A stretch of 64,000 nt of DNA, from contig JAUJYN010000026.1 of assembly GCA_030737835.1 (NCBI GenBank), forward strand, positions 558,001 to 622,000, written 5' to 3'. The stretch comes from Acorus gramineus. Taxonomy: Eukaryota > Streptophyta > Magnoliopsida > Acorales > Acoraceae. The position numbers and the translations under genes are program-made. The notes below the pieces were generated by a model. The model was not told where the DNA came from and ran no database searches. It was given only the letters and a program-made list of their open reading frames with translations. Each line of letters opens with the position of its first letter. The stretch's first letter is position 1. Positions 11,643 through 23,330 of this stretch are shown in pieces.

Positions 11643-13330
11643 GCGTCAGAGACGTTGGGTCGAGTTCCTGAAGGACTATGATTGTGACATCGCTTACCAT
11701 CCGGGTAAGGCGAATGTCGTGGCCGATGCTCTCAGCAGGCAGCCCTTGGGCATGGCCGCCCACTTGGCTGTACGTCGTTGGAGGCTTCTAGAGGAGGCCG
11801 CTTGCTGGATCAGCGTTCAAGAGACACCTGCTGGTGGCTTTTTGGCAAGGATAGTGGTGCAGCACGTTCTTCTCGACGAGATCCGCACGGCTCAGGAGCA
11901 GGATTCTCACTTTCTAGTCCTCTCTGAAGGCGTCGCCCGGGGCGAGCGTCCGGACTACCAGATTCACGAGGACGGGATCTTACGGTTCAGAGGTCGAGCA
12001 TGCATTCCTGACGACGCAGAGCTAAAGCAGAAGATCTTGGACGAGGCCCATCGTTCGAGGTACACAGTGCATCCTGGTGGCACGAAGATGTACAGGGGCC
12101 TTCGTCGTGGCTACTGGTGGCGCGGGATGAAGATGGATATTGGCCGTTTCGTTGCCCGTTGCTTGGTATGCCAGCAGGTGAAGTCAGAGCATCAGCGTCC
12201 TGCGGGGAAGCTGCAGCCCATTGAGATTCCTTAGTGGAAGTGGGAGCAGATCACGATGGACTTCATTTCGGGCTTGTCGAGGTCACGTTCAGGTCGCGAT
12301 GCCATCTGGGTAATCGTCGATCGACTGACTAAGTCCGCTCATTTCCTCCCCATCCGACTCACCGATTCTCTGGACACCCTGGCGCAGTTGTTTGTCTCTG
12401 AGATTGTTCGTCTCCATGGCACTCCCGTCAGCATCATTTCTGATAGAGACGCGAGATTTACTTCGAGGTTCTGGTGTAGCCTCCAGAACCTCAATTTCAG
12501 TACAGCGTTTCATCCACAGACGGACGGCCAGTCGGAGAGGACGATTCAGACCCTGGAGGACGTGCTGCGAGCTTGCGTTCTCGATTTTGGGGCAGTTGGG
12601 AGAGGCATCTTCCGTTGGTGGAGTTTGCCTACAACAACAGCTACCACTCGAGTATCCAGATGGCACCATATGAAGCGCTCTATGGCCGCAGCTACAGGTC
12701 CCCCTTGTGTTGGGACGAGGTCGGAGAGCGCCAGTTGGAGGGACCAGAGATCATCCACCAGACCTCAGAGATGGTCAAGACGATTCGCGAGCGTATCCGA
12801 GTCGCTCAGAGCCGTCAGAAGAGCTACGCCGATCGTCGTCGCCGTGAGCTCGCCTTCGAGGTTGGTGACCATGTCTTCCTGAAGGTGTCCCCGATGAAGG
12901 GCATCTTCCGTTTCGGTGTGCGGGGCAAGCTGAGTCCGCGATTCATTGGGTCGTTTCTCATCCTCGAGCGGGTTGGAGAGGTGGCCTATAGCATAGCCCT
13001 GCCCCCATAGTTGGCTCAGGCCCATGACGTCTTCCATGTGTCGCAGCTGAGGCTTACGTCCACGATCTTGCTCACGTTATTCCGTTCGAGCCGCTCGTCT
13101 TCGAGCCAGACTTGTCATTCGTGGAGCAGCCGATCGAGATCCTGGACCGACGCGAGAAAGGGCTCTGCACCAAGACTGTCCAGCTGGTGAAGGTGCGATG
13201 GCAGCACCGTTCTGGTGCCGAGGCCACTTGGGAGCGCGAGGATGCCATGCGTGGCGCATATCCACATCTTTTCCCTTCCTAGATGTTTTTGTATTTATTT
13301 TGAGGACAAAATTTCCTAAGGGGGGAAGAA
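11643..13330 (+). pseudogene. Ty3 element I: RNase H end, integrase, chromodomain, PPT
   Basis: Continuation of element I pol after the LTR insertion. Recognisable parts in order: the RNase H/connection end ([21 protein letters not shown]); the integrase zinc-binding region (HRSRYTVHPGG ... CLVCQQVKSEH); the catalytic core ([56 protein letters not shown]); the [13 protein letters not shown] region; and a C-terminal chromodomain-like piece (VKVRWQHRSGAEATWE) that places the element with chromoviruses, Tekay/Del type. A polypurine tract lies directly before the 3' LTR. The reading frame is broken in several places; it is a fossil. Confidence 0.9.
13318..13330 (+). other. Polypurine tract of element I
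   Basis: AAGGGGGGAAGAA sits immediately before the TGTTATAT LTR start, the expected place for the plus-strand primer. The upstream TTTTGAGGACAAAATTTCCT block is shared with element II. Confidence 0.8.
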
Positions 13331-15946
13331 TGTTATATATCTGTCACTTTTAGCCTCCTGGACACCTTTGGGACATTTCTGGCAGTTTTTCAACTCTTTC
13401 TTTTTTCGATCGGAACCGCTAAAATTTTGGACTTTTAGCAATCATCATGAGCTTGAGAACTCCGATTGAAAATCTAACTGCACATTATGTGTCCTAGTGC
13501 CATTTCAAGCCACTCCCAAAAATTTCTTTGAATTCCGGTAACGTTTCAGAATTGGGCAGTTCCGAATCGTATTCGGGTTTTGACCGAGCAGGAATGTCAA
13601 AGGGAGACTTGACCAAGTCAAAGATGACTTTGACCAAGTCAAGTTTGACCATTGACTTGGTCAATTGCTTTTGTTTTTTAGTGTGGATAGGTTGACCCAA
13701 AGTCAAAAGCACAAAAACCCTAAATACCCTAAGTGAGTGTGTGTGTGGTCACTATGCTTGGGCGTCCACCTATAGTTCATCTTATCTTCTCTTCCTCTCT
13801 CAGTCACACACAAAATCCATATCTCCCCTTCCCTTGTTTCCTCCATTAGAGGTTGTAGAAGGCAAAGAACAAGGAAGCCATTGAGTGAAAAAGGAAGGTA
13901 GGGTTCCGATCTACCTTTCCATGGTTTTATTTTGGATTTCCCCTTTCTCTACCTCCTCTCATGGCTTCCTTTCCCCCCTATTTTCAGCCATTCTTGGGCT
14001 GAGGAGTGGCTGAGGTCTTGGTGGTCTCGGTGGCGGTGATTTGGTGCGCGAAGGGCACCCGAGTTCCCTCCCTTTCCTTTCCTCTCTTTGGGTAAGTCAT
14101 TCTCCTCCCCTAGCTAGGTTAAATGCTTGTAAAGGGTGTGTGTTTGGGTATGCATGCTTGCATGGGCATTAGGGGGGTGAGGGTAAGCTGAGGAGGGAGT
14201 GGGAAGGGCTCGGGCGCGCGTGCTGGTCATCCACACGCGTGCGCGCGAGTCTGCGCGAGCAGGCAGGCGTTGGCGTGAGCAGACGGGCGCACTGGCGTAC
14301 GCGCAGACGCGCGGGCGTGCGCTTGGGGTGCGTGAGGAGTGCTGCGTGGGCGCGCAGTACGCGCGGGTACGCACAGGTCTGGACGCGCGGTAACGCGTCT
14401 GGGTGCGCGGGCAGGGGCGCAGCAACGCGTCTGGGCGCGCGGGTTGGGGCGCGGCAGTGCGCCCGGGGCGCAGGGTCACGTGCGTGCATGCGCCTTTGTG
14501 CGTGCGCATGCGGGTGGCCGTGCGTATGGCTGCCCGTGAGTTCGGGAGGGTGTCGGGGCACTCGGACTCGCGTGCGTACGCGCGTGCTCGCGTGCGTGCG
14601 GGCCAGTATGCATGCTTGTCCGAGTATTGGGTATTTCTAGTATATTTCTTATGTATTTGTGTAGTTTACTCACCATATTGAATGCCCCTGTCTTGCAGAT
14701 CTTGACAGACGGTCACGCGACGACCCGGGATTCGGTGAGTGGGACAATCCAACCCAGTAGGAGGCGTTCGATGCACGTAGGCGTGCATTGCCCTCCCCTG
14801 GGGCACCATAATTGCATATTAACTAGAAATAATTGTAAACTATGCATACATGATTAATATGATATATCCATGCCACCTTAGACTTTGTATGCTAGGGATA
14901 CGCACCGTTATATCATGTATAGCGGCCTATGCATGTTTAGTCACCTTGTCCTTTAATTGGAATGCCCCGAACTATGCATGTTCCCATCTAGTTTAATCTA
15001 ATTAAATCAAAATGTAAGCATGCCTTAGAGAATATTATAACCTTGTTGTTATAATATGTGTCTCCCCGCATCTTAGTTATGCGCTCTGGAGGAATTCTTG
15101 AGAATTCATGACATTAGTAGAGTTACAAATCATTGTCGACGGATCCAAGAGGATCATATCCGCGTGAGTAGGCTGTCTTCTCCTTATTGGTTGGATCCGA
15201 TGTAGGAACTCCCCGGCGTTAGCTGGCCTGACAGAGGGCTCCCATCTGTAGGTACCTCCGATGTGTCGGACAGTGCTGATCATGGGAGTATACCAGGTGG
15301 AGGCTACGAGGGTGGGAGAGGCTACCGGGTGGACCAGGGGTGGAGAGCGGTCTAGTATGCCCCAAGAGGCCCATGTCACCCCCCGGAAAGGGTGAGGGTG
15401 AGGGGGGAGGTGGGTTGGCGATGAAACGACCCATTAGAATGTGTGGTTGCTCCCGTTTTAGGGACTATAAATTATTTGAGGTTAATATGAATTGTGATGC
15501 ATGGGTTGTGCTATTCACTGAGCGTGTGGCTCACCCCTCGCATATATTTTTCTCCAGTTTTATCTGAGTCGGATCTGAAGGAGGAGCTCCCCGAGGCACA
15601 TCAGCAGTAGCGGAGCAGCGTCACGTTCTACGAGTGAGAGGCCATCAGCATCCCCTTTTGATTGTATGTATTGTTATCCATGCTTGGACACATACTTGTA
15701 TTTGGATGTCATTGTATATATATTAACTCTCACAGGACAGTTGATTATGTATCGGGTCTGTAATATGTCTTTGAATTACAGACTCAGTCGTTTGAGCTTC
15801 CGCTATTTGTATATATTATGTCAGCTACCTTATTGTCTGTGTTGTCATTTCGATGTTGTTTAGAGTATTTTATTGATCTTCGGTATAGACTGCTGATATT
15901 ATATATACCTGCCACGTGTCGGGGACGTTCACCCTGGGGTGTGACA
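13331..15946 (+). mobile_element. 3' LTR of element I (type A, 2.62 kb)
   Basis: It starts TGTTATATATCTGTCAC right after the PPT and ends GGGGTGTGACA, abutting copia RT sequence. Parts: U3 with the TTGACCAAGTCAAG repeats (13600-13660), donor-like GGGTAAGTC near 14090, CpG-rich block about 14205-14610 ending in the ACTCGGAC ... GTCCGAGT stem-loop, acceptor-like TCTTGCAG at 14691-14698, a short exon-like piece and GGTGAGT donor, the GAATTC-TTGA-GAATTC hairpin near 15091, and acceptor-like TCTCCAG near 15550. It lacks the 120-bp repeat. It shows that element I went into the copia element. Confidence 0.9.
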
Positions 15947-17045
15947 TAGACAATACCCCAATATCGTTTTCGATGAGTAAGATGTCATCCACATAAAGTA
16001 TTAGAAACACCACCACATTTCCGTTGCGCTTCTTATACACACAAGGTTCATCTAGGCATTGATCAAAACCAAAAGATTTGATTGCCTGATCAAAACGGAT
16101 GTTCCAAGATTTTGATGCCTGCTTGAGTCCATAAATGGACTTCTTGAGCTTGCACAACACCCTTTGCTATGAAACCGTCTGGTTGCACCATATAGATGCA
16201 CTCGTCGAGACTTCCATTGAAGAAAGCTGTCTTGACGTCCATTTGCCAAATTTCATAATCGAAATGAGCTGCAATGGACAAGAGAATCCGCATAGACTTC
16301 ATCATGGCCACCGGCGAAAATGTTTCCTCATAATCGATTCCCTCTTTCTGAGTAAAACCCTTCGCCACGAGCCTTGCTTTGTAAGTCTCAACCATTCCGT
16401 CTGATCCTCTTTTCTTCTTATAGATCCATTTGCACCTAGTTGGTTTTATCCTTCGGGTTGATCCACAAGCTCCCAAACATGATTCGAGTACATATACTCT
16501 ATTTCAGACATCATAGCCTTTTGTCAAAGCTCTGCATCCTTATCTTGTAGTGCTTCATTGTAGTTACAGGGTTCGGCATTATGTTCCTCAGGGACCTTGT
16601 CATATGACTCTCCCAAGAACATATACCTATCGGGTTGGATAACCCTCCCACTACAACGAGGTACTACAGGGGTGCTAGTGACAACATATGGACTTGTGAA
16701 CCCGGTGTGCTATAATCCACACGTTGTTCTGGTGTTGAGCCTAACATGTTGATAGTATCACAGTGAACTGATTCAAACGTTGGTGGTATTGAGGAATTTT
16801 CTGCTTGTTTCTCTTTGCTCAATTCCTCTAGAACAACTCTACTCGTGGGCTTGTGATTTAGAATATAGTCTTCTTATAAGAACCGGGCATTAGTGCTTAC
16901 AATGACCTTCTCGTCCTTCGTACTATAAAATAGACCACCTTTAGTTCCTCTCGAGTACCCTACAAAGAAACATACTTCTGTTCTTGATTCCAACTTGCTA
17001 GGATCTTTTCTTAGCAAATGTGCTTGACTTACCCAAATCCGAATA
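15947..17045 (-). pseudogene. Ty1/copia reverse transcriptase region
   Basis: The minus strand encodes copia-type RT: the N-terminal AEME-like template region (RRIKPTRCKWIYKKKRG, YKARLVAKGFTQKEGIDYEETFSPVA), the MDVKTAFFNG block, YGLKQASKSW and the catalytic YVDDILLI near 15975-16000. Sequence at 16500-17040 continues toward the integrase/RT linker. The 17041-17045 GAATA is one copy of the target duplication of the LTR that follows. Integrase of the same strand resumes at 22185. Lineage within copia is not settled from what I can see. It is broken, with several breaks. Confidence 0.88.
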
Positions 17046-18685
17046 TGTCACGCCCCAGGGCGGCCGTCCCCGAGACGCGGCAATGGTATATATGATATCA
17101 GCAGTCTATACAGGAGGTCAATAACATACTCTAAACAACATAAAAAATGACAACACAGACAACAATGAGGCTAACATAATATATACACAAATAGCGGAAG
17201 CTAAAAGACTGAGCCTGTAATTCAAAAGACATATTACAGACCCGATACATAATCAACTATCCTGTGAGAGCCAATATATACAACGACATCCAAATATAAT
17301 ACAAACGTGTGCCCAAGCACGGAATACAATACATACAATCAAAGGGGGATGCTGATGGCCTCTCACTCGCAGAACGTGGCGCTGCTCCGCTACTGCTGAT
17401 GTGGCTCGGGGAGCTCCTCCTTCAGATTCGACTCAGATATAACTGGAGAAAAATATATGCGAGGGGTGAGCCACATGCTCAGTGAATAGCACAACCCATG
17501 CATCACAATTCATATTAACCACAAATAATTATAGTCCCTAACATGGGAGCAACTACACATTCTAGTGGGTCGTCTCATCGCCAACCCACTTTCCCTCCCC
17601 TCACCCTCACCCTTTCCGAGGGGTGACATGGGCCTCTTGGGGCATACTAGACCGCTTTCCACCCCTGGCCCCACCGGGTAGCCTCTCCCACCCTCGTAGC
17701 CTCCACCTGCTATACTCCCACGATCAGCACAGTCCGAACACATCGGAGGCACCTACAGATGGGAGCCCTCTGTCAGGCCAGCTAACGCCGGGGAGTTCCT
17801 ACCTCGGATCCCAACCAATAAGGAGAAGACAGCCTAGTCACGTGTATATGATCCTCTTGGATCCGTCGACACCGGTGGTAACGCTAAATAATGTCATGAA
17901 TTCACCAGAATTCCTCCATGGTGCATAACTAAGATGCGGGGAGACACATATTATAACAACAAGATTATAATATTCTCTAAGGCATGCTCACATTAGATTT
18001 AATTGAATTAAACTAGGTAGGAACATGCATAGTCCGGGGTTTGGTGTCTAAGCATGCAAGGGCCGCTACACATGATATAAGGGTGCATATCCCTAGCATA
18101 CAAAGTCTAAGGTGGCATGGATATATCATATTTATCATGCATGCATAACTACACATTTATTACAAGCTAATATGCTATTATGGTGCCCCAGGGGAGGGCA
18201 ATGCACGTCTACGTGCATCGAATGCCTCCCTACTGGGTTGGATTGTCCCACTCACCAACACCCGGGTCGTCGCGTGACCGAAGCCCTCGCGCCCAGACGC
18301 GCTGCTGCGCCCCTGCCCGAGCGCCCAGACACGCTGCAGCGTGCGCACGCACGCATGCGCTCGCCCGCGCGCACCGCGCGTCTAGCCCTGTGTCTACCCG
18401 CGCGTACTGCGCCCCTGCGCAGCACCCTGTGCGCACCCCCGCGCGCACCGCGCGCATTGCGCTCCCCGTGCAGCACCCGCGTGCACGCCCACACGCACGC
18501 CTGTGCGTCCGCGTGTACTCGCGCACGCCCCCAGCGCGCCCGACTGCGCGCGCCTGCACTGCCTGCGCCCGCAGAGTCGCGCGCACGCTTGCGGATGACC
18601 CGCACGTGCGCCCGAGCCCTTCCCACCACCTCCCTCAACCCTCCCACACCCCCAACACACATGCATACCATGCATACACCATATG

Positions 18686-21359
18686 TGTTATATATGTGTC
18701 ACTTTTAGCCTTCTGGTCACCATTGGAGCATTCTGGCAATTTTTCAACTTTTTCTTTTTTCGATCGGAACCGCTAAAATTTTGGACTTTTGGCTATCATC
18801 ATGAGCTTGAGAACTCTGATTGAAAATCTAACTGTACATTACGTGTCTTAGTGCCATTTCAAACCACTCACGAAAATTTTATCGAATTCCGGTAACGTTT
18901 CAGAATTTTGCAGTTCTGAATCGTATCCGGGTTTTGACCAAGCGAAAAGTCATGGGGAGACTTGACCAAGTCAAGTTTGACCATTGACTTGGTCAAAAGT
19001 TTTTGTTTTCTTATGTGGATAGGTTGACCCAAAGTCAAAAGCAAAAACCTAATTTTTTCCCTAAGTGTAAGTGAGTGTGAGTGAGTGTGTGTGTGTGTGG
19101 TGTGTGTGGCCCCTTTAAGTCCACGCCCACCAATAGTATTCCTCCCTATTCATCTTCTTCTCCATCTCTCTCAAAACCTCTCATCCCCTCTCTTTATTTC
19201 CACCTTTTGACCTAGTAGGAGTGGTGGAAAAGAAAAACCCTAGAAGGAGAAAAGCTTGGTAAGGACCCGATCTTATCTTTCCATGGTGTTAGATTTGTGT
19301 TTCCCTTTGTTTGACCTCCTCTCATGGCACATTTTCTCCTCTGTTTTCAGCCATTCTTGGGCTGAGAAGAGGGCTTGGTGGTGGTGACTTTGGTGGTGGT
19401 GTTTCGGTGCGCGAAGAGCACCCGATTTTCCCTCCCTTCCTTTCCTCCCTTGGGTGAGTCCTCTTCCTCCCTTTTTCTTGTGTAGATGCTTGATTAGGAT
19501 GTGTTTTTGGGTATGCATGGTTTGCATGGGTGTTAGGGGTGTGGGAGGGCTGAGGAAGGTGGTGGGTTTGGCTCGGGCGCGCGTGCGGGGTCATCCGCGC
19601 GCGTGCGCGCGAGTCTGCGCGCGCAGGCAGTGCAGGCGCGCACAGTCGGGCGCGCTGGGGGCGTGCGCGCGTACGCGCGGACGCACCGGCGTGCGCGCAG
19701 GCGTGCCCTCAGAGTGCTGCGCGGGAGCGCAGTGCGCGGGTGCACGCGGGGGTGCGCGCGGGGTGCTGCGCAGGGGCGCAGTACGTGCAGGTAAACGCAG
19801 GGCTAGATGCGCAGGGTGCGCGCGGGCGTGTGCGAGCTTGCGCGCGCGCGCGACAGCGTGTCTGGGCGCGCGGGCTGGGGCGCGGCAGTGCGCCCGGGGC
19901 GCAGGGGTGCGTGTGTGCGTGTGCGTGTGGGTGGTCGTGCGCGTGGCTGCCGTGGGTGCGGGAGGATGTCGGGGCACTCGGGCTCGCGTGCGTGCGGGCC
20001 GTATGCATGCTTGTTCGAGTGTAGGGTATTTCTAGCGTATTTCTTATGTATTTGTGTAGATTACTCACCATTTTGATTTCCCATGTCTTGCAGATCTTGA
20101 CGGGCGGTCACGTGACGACCCGGGTATTGGTGAGTGGGACAATCCAACCCAGTAGGGAGGCGTTCGATGCACGTAGGCGTGCATTGCCCTCCCCTGGGGC
20201 ACCATAGTTGCATATTAACTAGTATTAAATGTAAACTGTGCTATGCATGATCATTATGTTGTATCGATGCCCCCCTTAGACTTTTTTGCTAGGGATATGC
20301 ACCCTTATATTATGTATAGAGACCTACGCATCATGATATCATGTTTTCATGCTAGGAAAGCCTCGACCTACGCATGTTTCCTATTTAGTTTAACTTATTT
20401 AAATCAAATGCGAGCATATGGTTATTAGCATGCCTTGGAGAATATTATAACCTCGTGGTTATAATATGTGTCTCCCCGCATCTTAGTTATGCGCCCTGGA
20501 GGAATTCTGAAGAATTAATGACATTAGTAGAGTTGCAATCGGTGTCGGCGGATCCAAGAGGATCGTATCAATGTGGGTAGGCTGTTTCTCTTCCCTTAGT
20601 TGGATCCGTGTAGGGACTCCTCAGCGTTAGACAGGCTGTCCTGACAGAGGGCTCCCATCTGTAGGTACATCCGATGCGTCGGACTGTGCTGATCGTGGGA
20701 GTAGACCAGGCGAGCTACGGAGTGGAGGAGAGGCTATCGGTGGACCAAGGGTGATTAACAGCCTAGTCAGTCTCAAAAGACCATGTCACCAGTTTGAGGG
20801 TGAGGGTGAGGGTGTGGTGGGTCGGCGATGTAGCGACCCACTGGATTGTGTAGTTACTGCCACTTAGAGGCTATAAATTATTTGAGGTTGATATGAATTG
20901 TGATGCATGGGTTGTGCTATTCACTGAGCGTGTGGCTCACCCCTCGCATATATTTTTCTCCAGTGATATCTGAGTCGGATCTGAAGGAGGAGCTCCCTGA
21001 GGCACATCAGCAGTAGCGGAGCAGCGTCACGTTCTGTGTGTGAGAGGCCATCAGCATCCCCCTTTGATTGTATGTATTGTATTCCGTGCTTGGGCACACG
21101 TTTGTATTATATTTGGATGTCGTTGTATATATTGGCTCTCACAGGACAGTTGATTATGTATCGGGTCTGTAATATGTCTTTTGAATTACAGACTCAGTCT
21201 TTTAGCTTCCGCTATTTGTGTATATATTATGTCAGCCTCATTGTTGTCTGTGTTGTCATTTTGGTGTTGTTTAGAGTATGTTATTGACCTCCTGTATAGA
21301 CTGCTGATATCATATATACCATTGCCGCGCCTCGGGCATGGCCGCCCTGGGGTATGACA
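18686..21359 (+). mobile_element. Solo LTR (type A, 2.67 kb) with ATATG target duplication
   Basis: It begins TGTTATATATGTGTCAC, ends GGGGTATGACA, and is bracketed by identical ATATG at 18681-18685 and 21360-21364. Outside the duplication the minus-strand LTR reads straight through. Contents: U3 to about 19260, donor-like GGGTGAGTC near 19452, CpG-rich block about 19575-20010, acceptor-like TCTTGCAG at 20086-20093, exon-like piece then GGTGAGT, G-rich tract 20798-20821, and acceptor-like TCTCCAG near 20963. The 120-bp repeat is absent. It is one of the best preserved LTR copies here. Confidence 0.95.
20798..20821 (+). other. G-quadruplex-capable G-rich tract in LTR
   Basis: Three GGGTGA-type units followed by GGGTGTGGTGGG give at least four G-runs of three within 24 bases, fitting a G3+N1-7 pattern. 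The same tract recurs at the matching place in most LTR copies (for example 29287-29320 and, as C-rich on the plus strand, 41534-41556). Confidence 0.6.
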
Positions 21360-22184
21360 ATATGCACACCCTAATCAAGCATCCACACAAGAAAAAGGGA
21401 GGAGAAGGACTCACCAAAGGGAGGAAAGGAAGGGAGGGAAAATCGGGTGCTCTTCGCGCACCGAAACACCACCACCAAGCCTCTTCTCAGCCCTAGCAAG
21501 GCTGAAAAACAGAGGAGAAAAGTAGGCTTAGAGAGGAGGCAACCAAGGGGAAAAGCAAAAATGAAACCATAGGAAGGTAGATCGGGTCCTCACCTTCCTT
21601 TTCTTTTTAATGGCTTTCCATTTCCACCTCTCCTACTAGGTCAAAAGGAGGATTTAAAGAGAGGAGATGAGGGTTTGTGAGTGAGTGAGAGGGAGAAGAA
21701 GATGAATAGGAAGGGGACTATTGGGGGACGCCCACTTAAAGGCCACACACACACCTCACACACACACACTCACTTACACTTAGGGTTAATTAGGTTTAGG
21801 TGAACTTTGACCCTAGTCAACCCAACCACACTAACAAACAAAACCAATTGACCAAGTCAAGGATCAAACTTGACTTGGTCAAAGTCACCTTTGACTCGGT
21901 CAAGTCTCCCAATGACTTTTCGCTTGGTCAAAACCCGGATACGATTCAGAACTGTGAAATTCTGAAACGTTACCGGAATTCGATGAAATTTTCATGAGTG
22001 GCTTGAAACGGCACCAGGACACATAATGTGCAGTTAGATTTTCAATCGGAGTTCTCAAGCTCATGATGATAGCCAAAAGTCCAAAATTTTAGCGGTTCCG
22101 ATCGAAAAAAGAAAAAGTTGAAAAACTGCTAGAATGCTCCAATGGTGACCAGAAGGCTAAAAGTGACACATATATAACAGAATA

Positions 22185-22545
22185 TGCCACAGACTAGGTT
22201 TGAGTCCAGTCCACAATTCTGTGGGAGTAGAGGATACTGCCTTAGTTGGAACAAAGTTCAACAGGTAAGTAGCCGTTTCTAATGCATGTCCCCAAAAAGA
22301 AACAGGTAAACTAGAATAACTCATCATGGACCTTACCATCTCCAAAAGTGTCCTATTTCTTCGCTCTGCTACACCATTTTGCTGTGGTGTTCCTGGTGCA
22401 GTCAACTGGGATGTAATCCCGTGCTCCAATAAGTATTCCCTAAACTCTCCTAAGAGGTATTCACCACCACGATCAGATCGTAGTGACTTTAGGGATTTAC
22501 CCGTATGCTTCTCTGTCTCTGCCTTAAATTTTTGAATTTGTCAAA
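22185..22545 (-). pseudogene. Ty1/copia integrase fragment
   Basis: The minus strand encodes the second half of a copia integrase core: GITSQLTAPGTPQQNGVAERRNR includes the catalytic-Glu neighbourhood, then TLLEMVRSMMSYSSLPVSFWGHALETATYLLN and the post-core TPTELWTGLKPSL. This is the part of a copia polyprotein that precedes the RT found at 15947-17045, on the same strand and in the correct order, separated only by the nested LTRs. It abuts Ty3 gag sequence of element II on its right. Confidence 0.88.
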
Positions 22546-23330
22546 GGTGTCAGACTTGGAGGAGTACTTCCCATACTCGACGCGCAGATAGTGATGTAGG
22601 AGTTGGAGCAGCTGACGCAGGGCTCTATGTCTGTCACTGACTACTCCACGCGCTTCACGAGACTGTCCAGATTCGCTCCAGCTTTGGTGATGGACGAGGA
22701 GACGAGGTGCCGTCGATTCGAGCTTGGTCTCAGCAGCGCCATTCGGTGAACGTCACCTCCCAGGCATTCACGAGGTACTCCGACTTGGTGTCTCGAGCGA
22801 AGACAGTCGAGCGAGACCTCGGGATCCTCGTGAGGGCTTCGACCCCTTCGGCAGACCAGAGGCCACCGAGGAGCCAGGACCAGGGACAACGCAAGAAGAA
22901 GAGGCCCCGCTTCGATCGGTCAGCGGCTGCCTCTCCTTCAGCAGATGTGGTGCCAGCGCGAGGTCCAGCACCCATCGCAGCAGTGCCAATCTAGGCGAGG
23001 CGACCAGAGACGCGGCGCTGTTATCACTGTTAGCGCATCGGGCATATCTTGTATAATTGCCCTGATGTTGGCCGACCCCGCGTGATGCCTCCGCAGCAGC
23101 AGCAGTTGCAGCAGCAGCCATTTCAGCAGCCGTTTCAGCAGCAGCAGCAGCCTCAGCGCCAGCCGCAGCAGCAGCAGCAGCCTCAGCGTCAGCAGCAGCA
23201 GCCACGACGTGGCCATGTTGACCAGAGGAGGCAGCCAGCGCAGCCGGCGAGGCGTGCCCCTGCTCCTCAGCCTCAGTTCGTTCAGGGCCGAGTGGCAGCG
23301 CTTTTGGCAGAGGAGGCTCAGGCATCAGGC
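22546..23330 (+). pseudogene. Ty3 element II: gag C-terminal part, zinc knuckle and Gln-rich linker
   Basis: The start matches the gag of element VII at about 58255-58560 (YFPFSTRQI, TRLSRFAPALVMDEE, VTSQAFTRYSDLVSRA). A CCHC-type knuckle context (RRCYHC ... GHILYNCPD) follows at about 23005-23065, then a long glutamine-rich stretch (about 23090-23210, CAG/CAA repeats) linking to protease. The Gln-rich linker also occurs in element VII and, on the minus strand, element III, so it is a family trait. The front half of gag, PBS and 5' LTR are not present. The gag part is broken, with about two to three breaks. Confidence 0.85.

Larger units (their letters stand above)
17046..22179 (-). mobile_element. 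Minus-strand solo LTR (type A) in copia, itself split by another solo LTR
   Basis: The LTR starts TGTCACGCCCCAGGGCGG and ends CACATATATAACA. It is flanked by identical GAATA at 17041-17045 and 22180-22184. Its own sequence is 17046-18685 plus 21365-22179, about 2.46 kb; the middle is the plus-strand solo LTR 18686-21359. A CpG-rich block lies at about 18275-18610, and U3 with the GTCAAGTCTCCC and CGGTTCCGATCG blocks at 21780-22179. No internal region is present, so it arose by LTR-LTR recombination or equivalent loss. Confidence 0.94.

Noticed and set aside
16135-16404. Plus-strand open frame opposite copia RT.
   Set aside because: It is the antisense shadow of a clear copia RT and has no recognisable domain.
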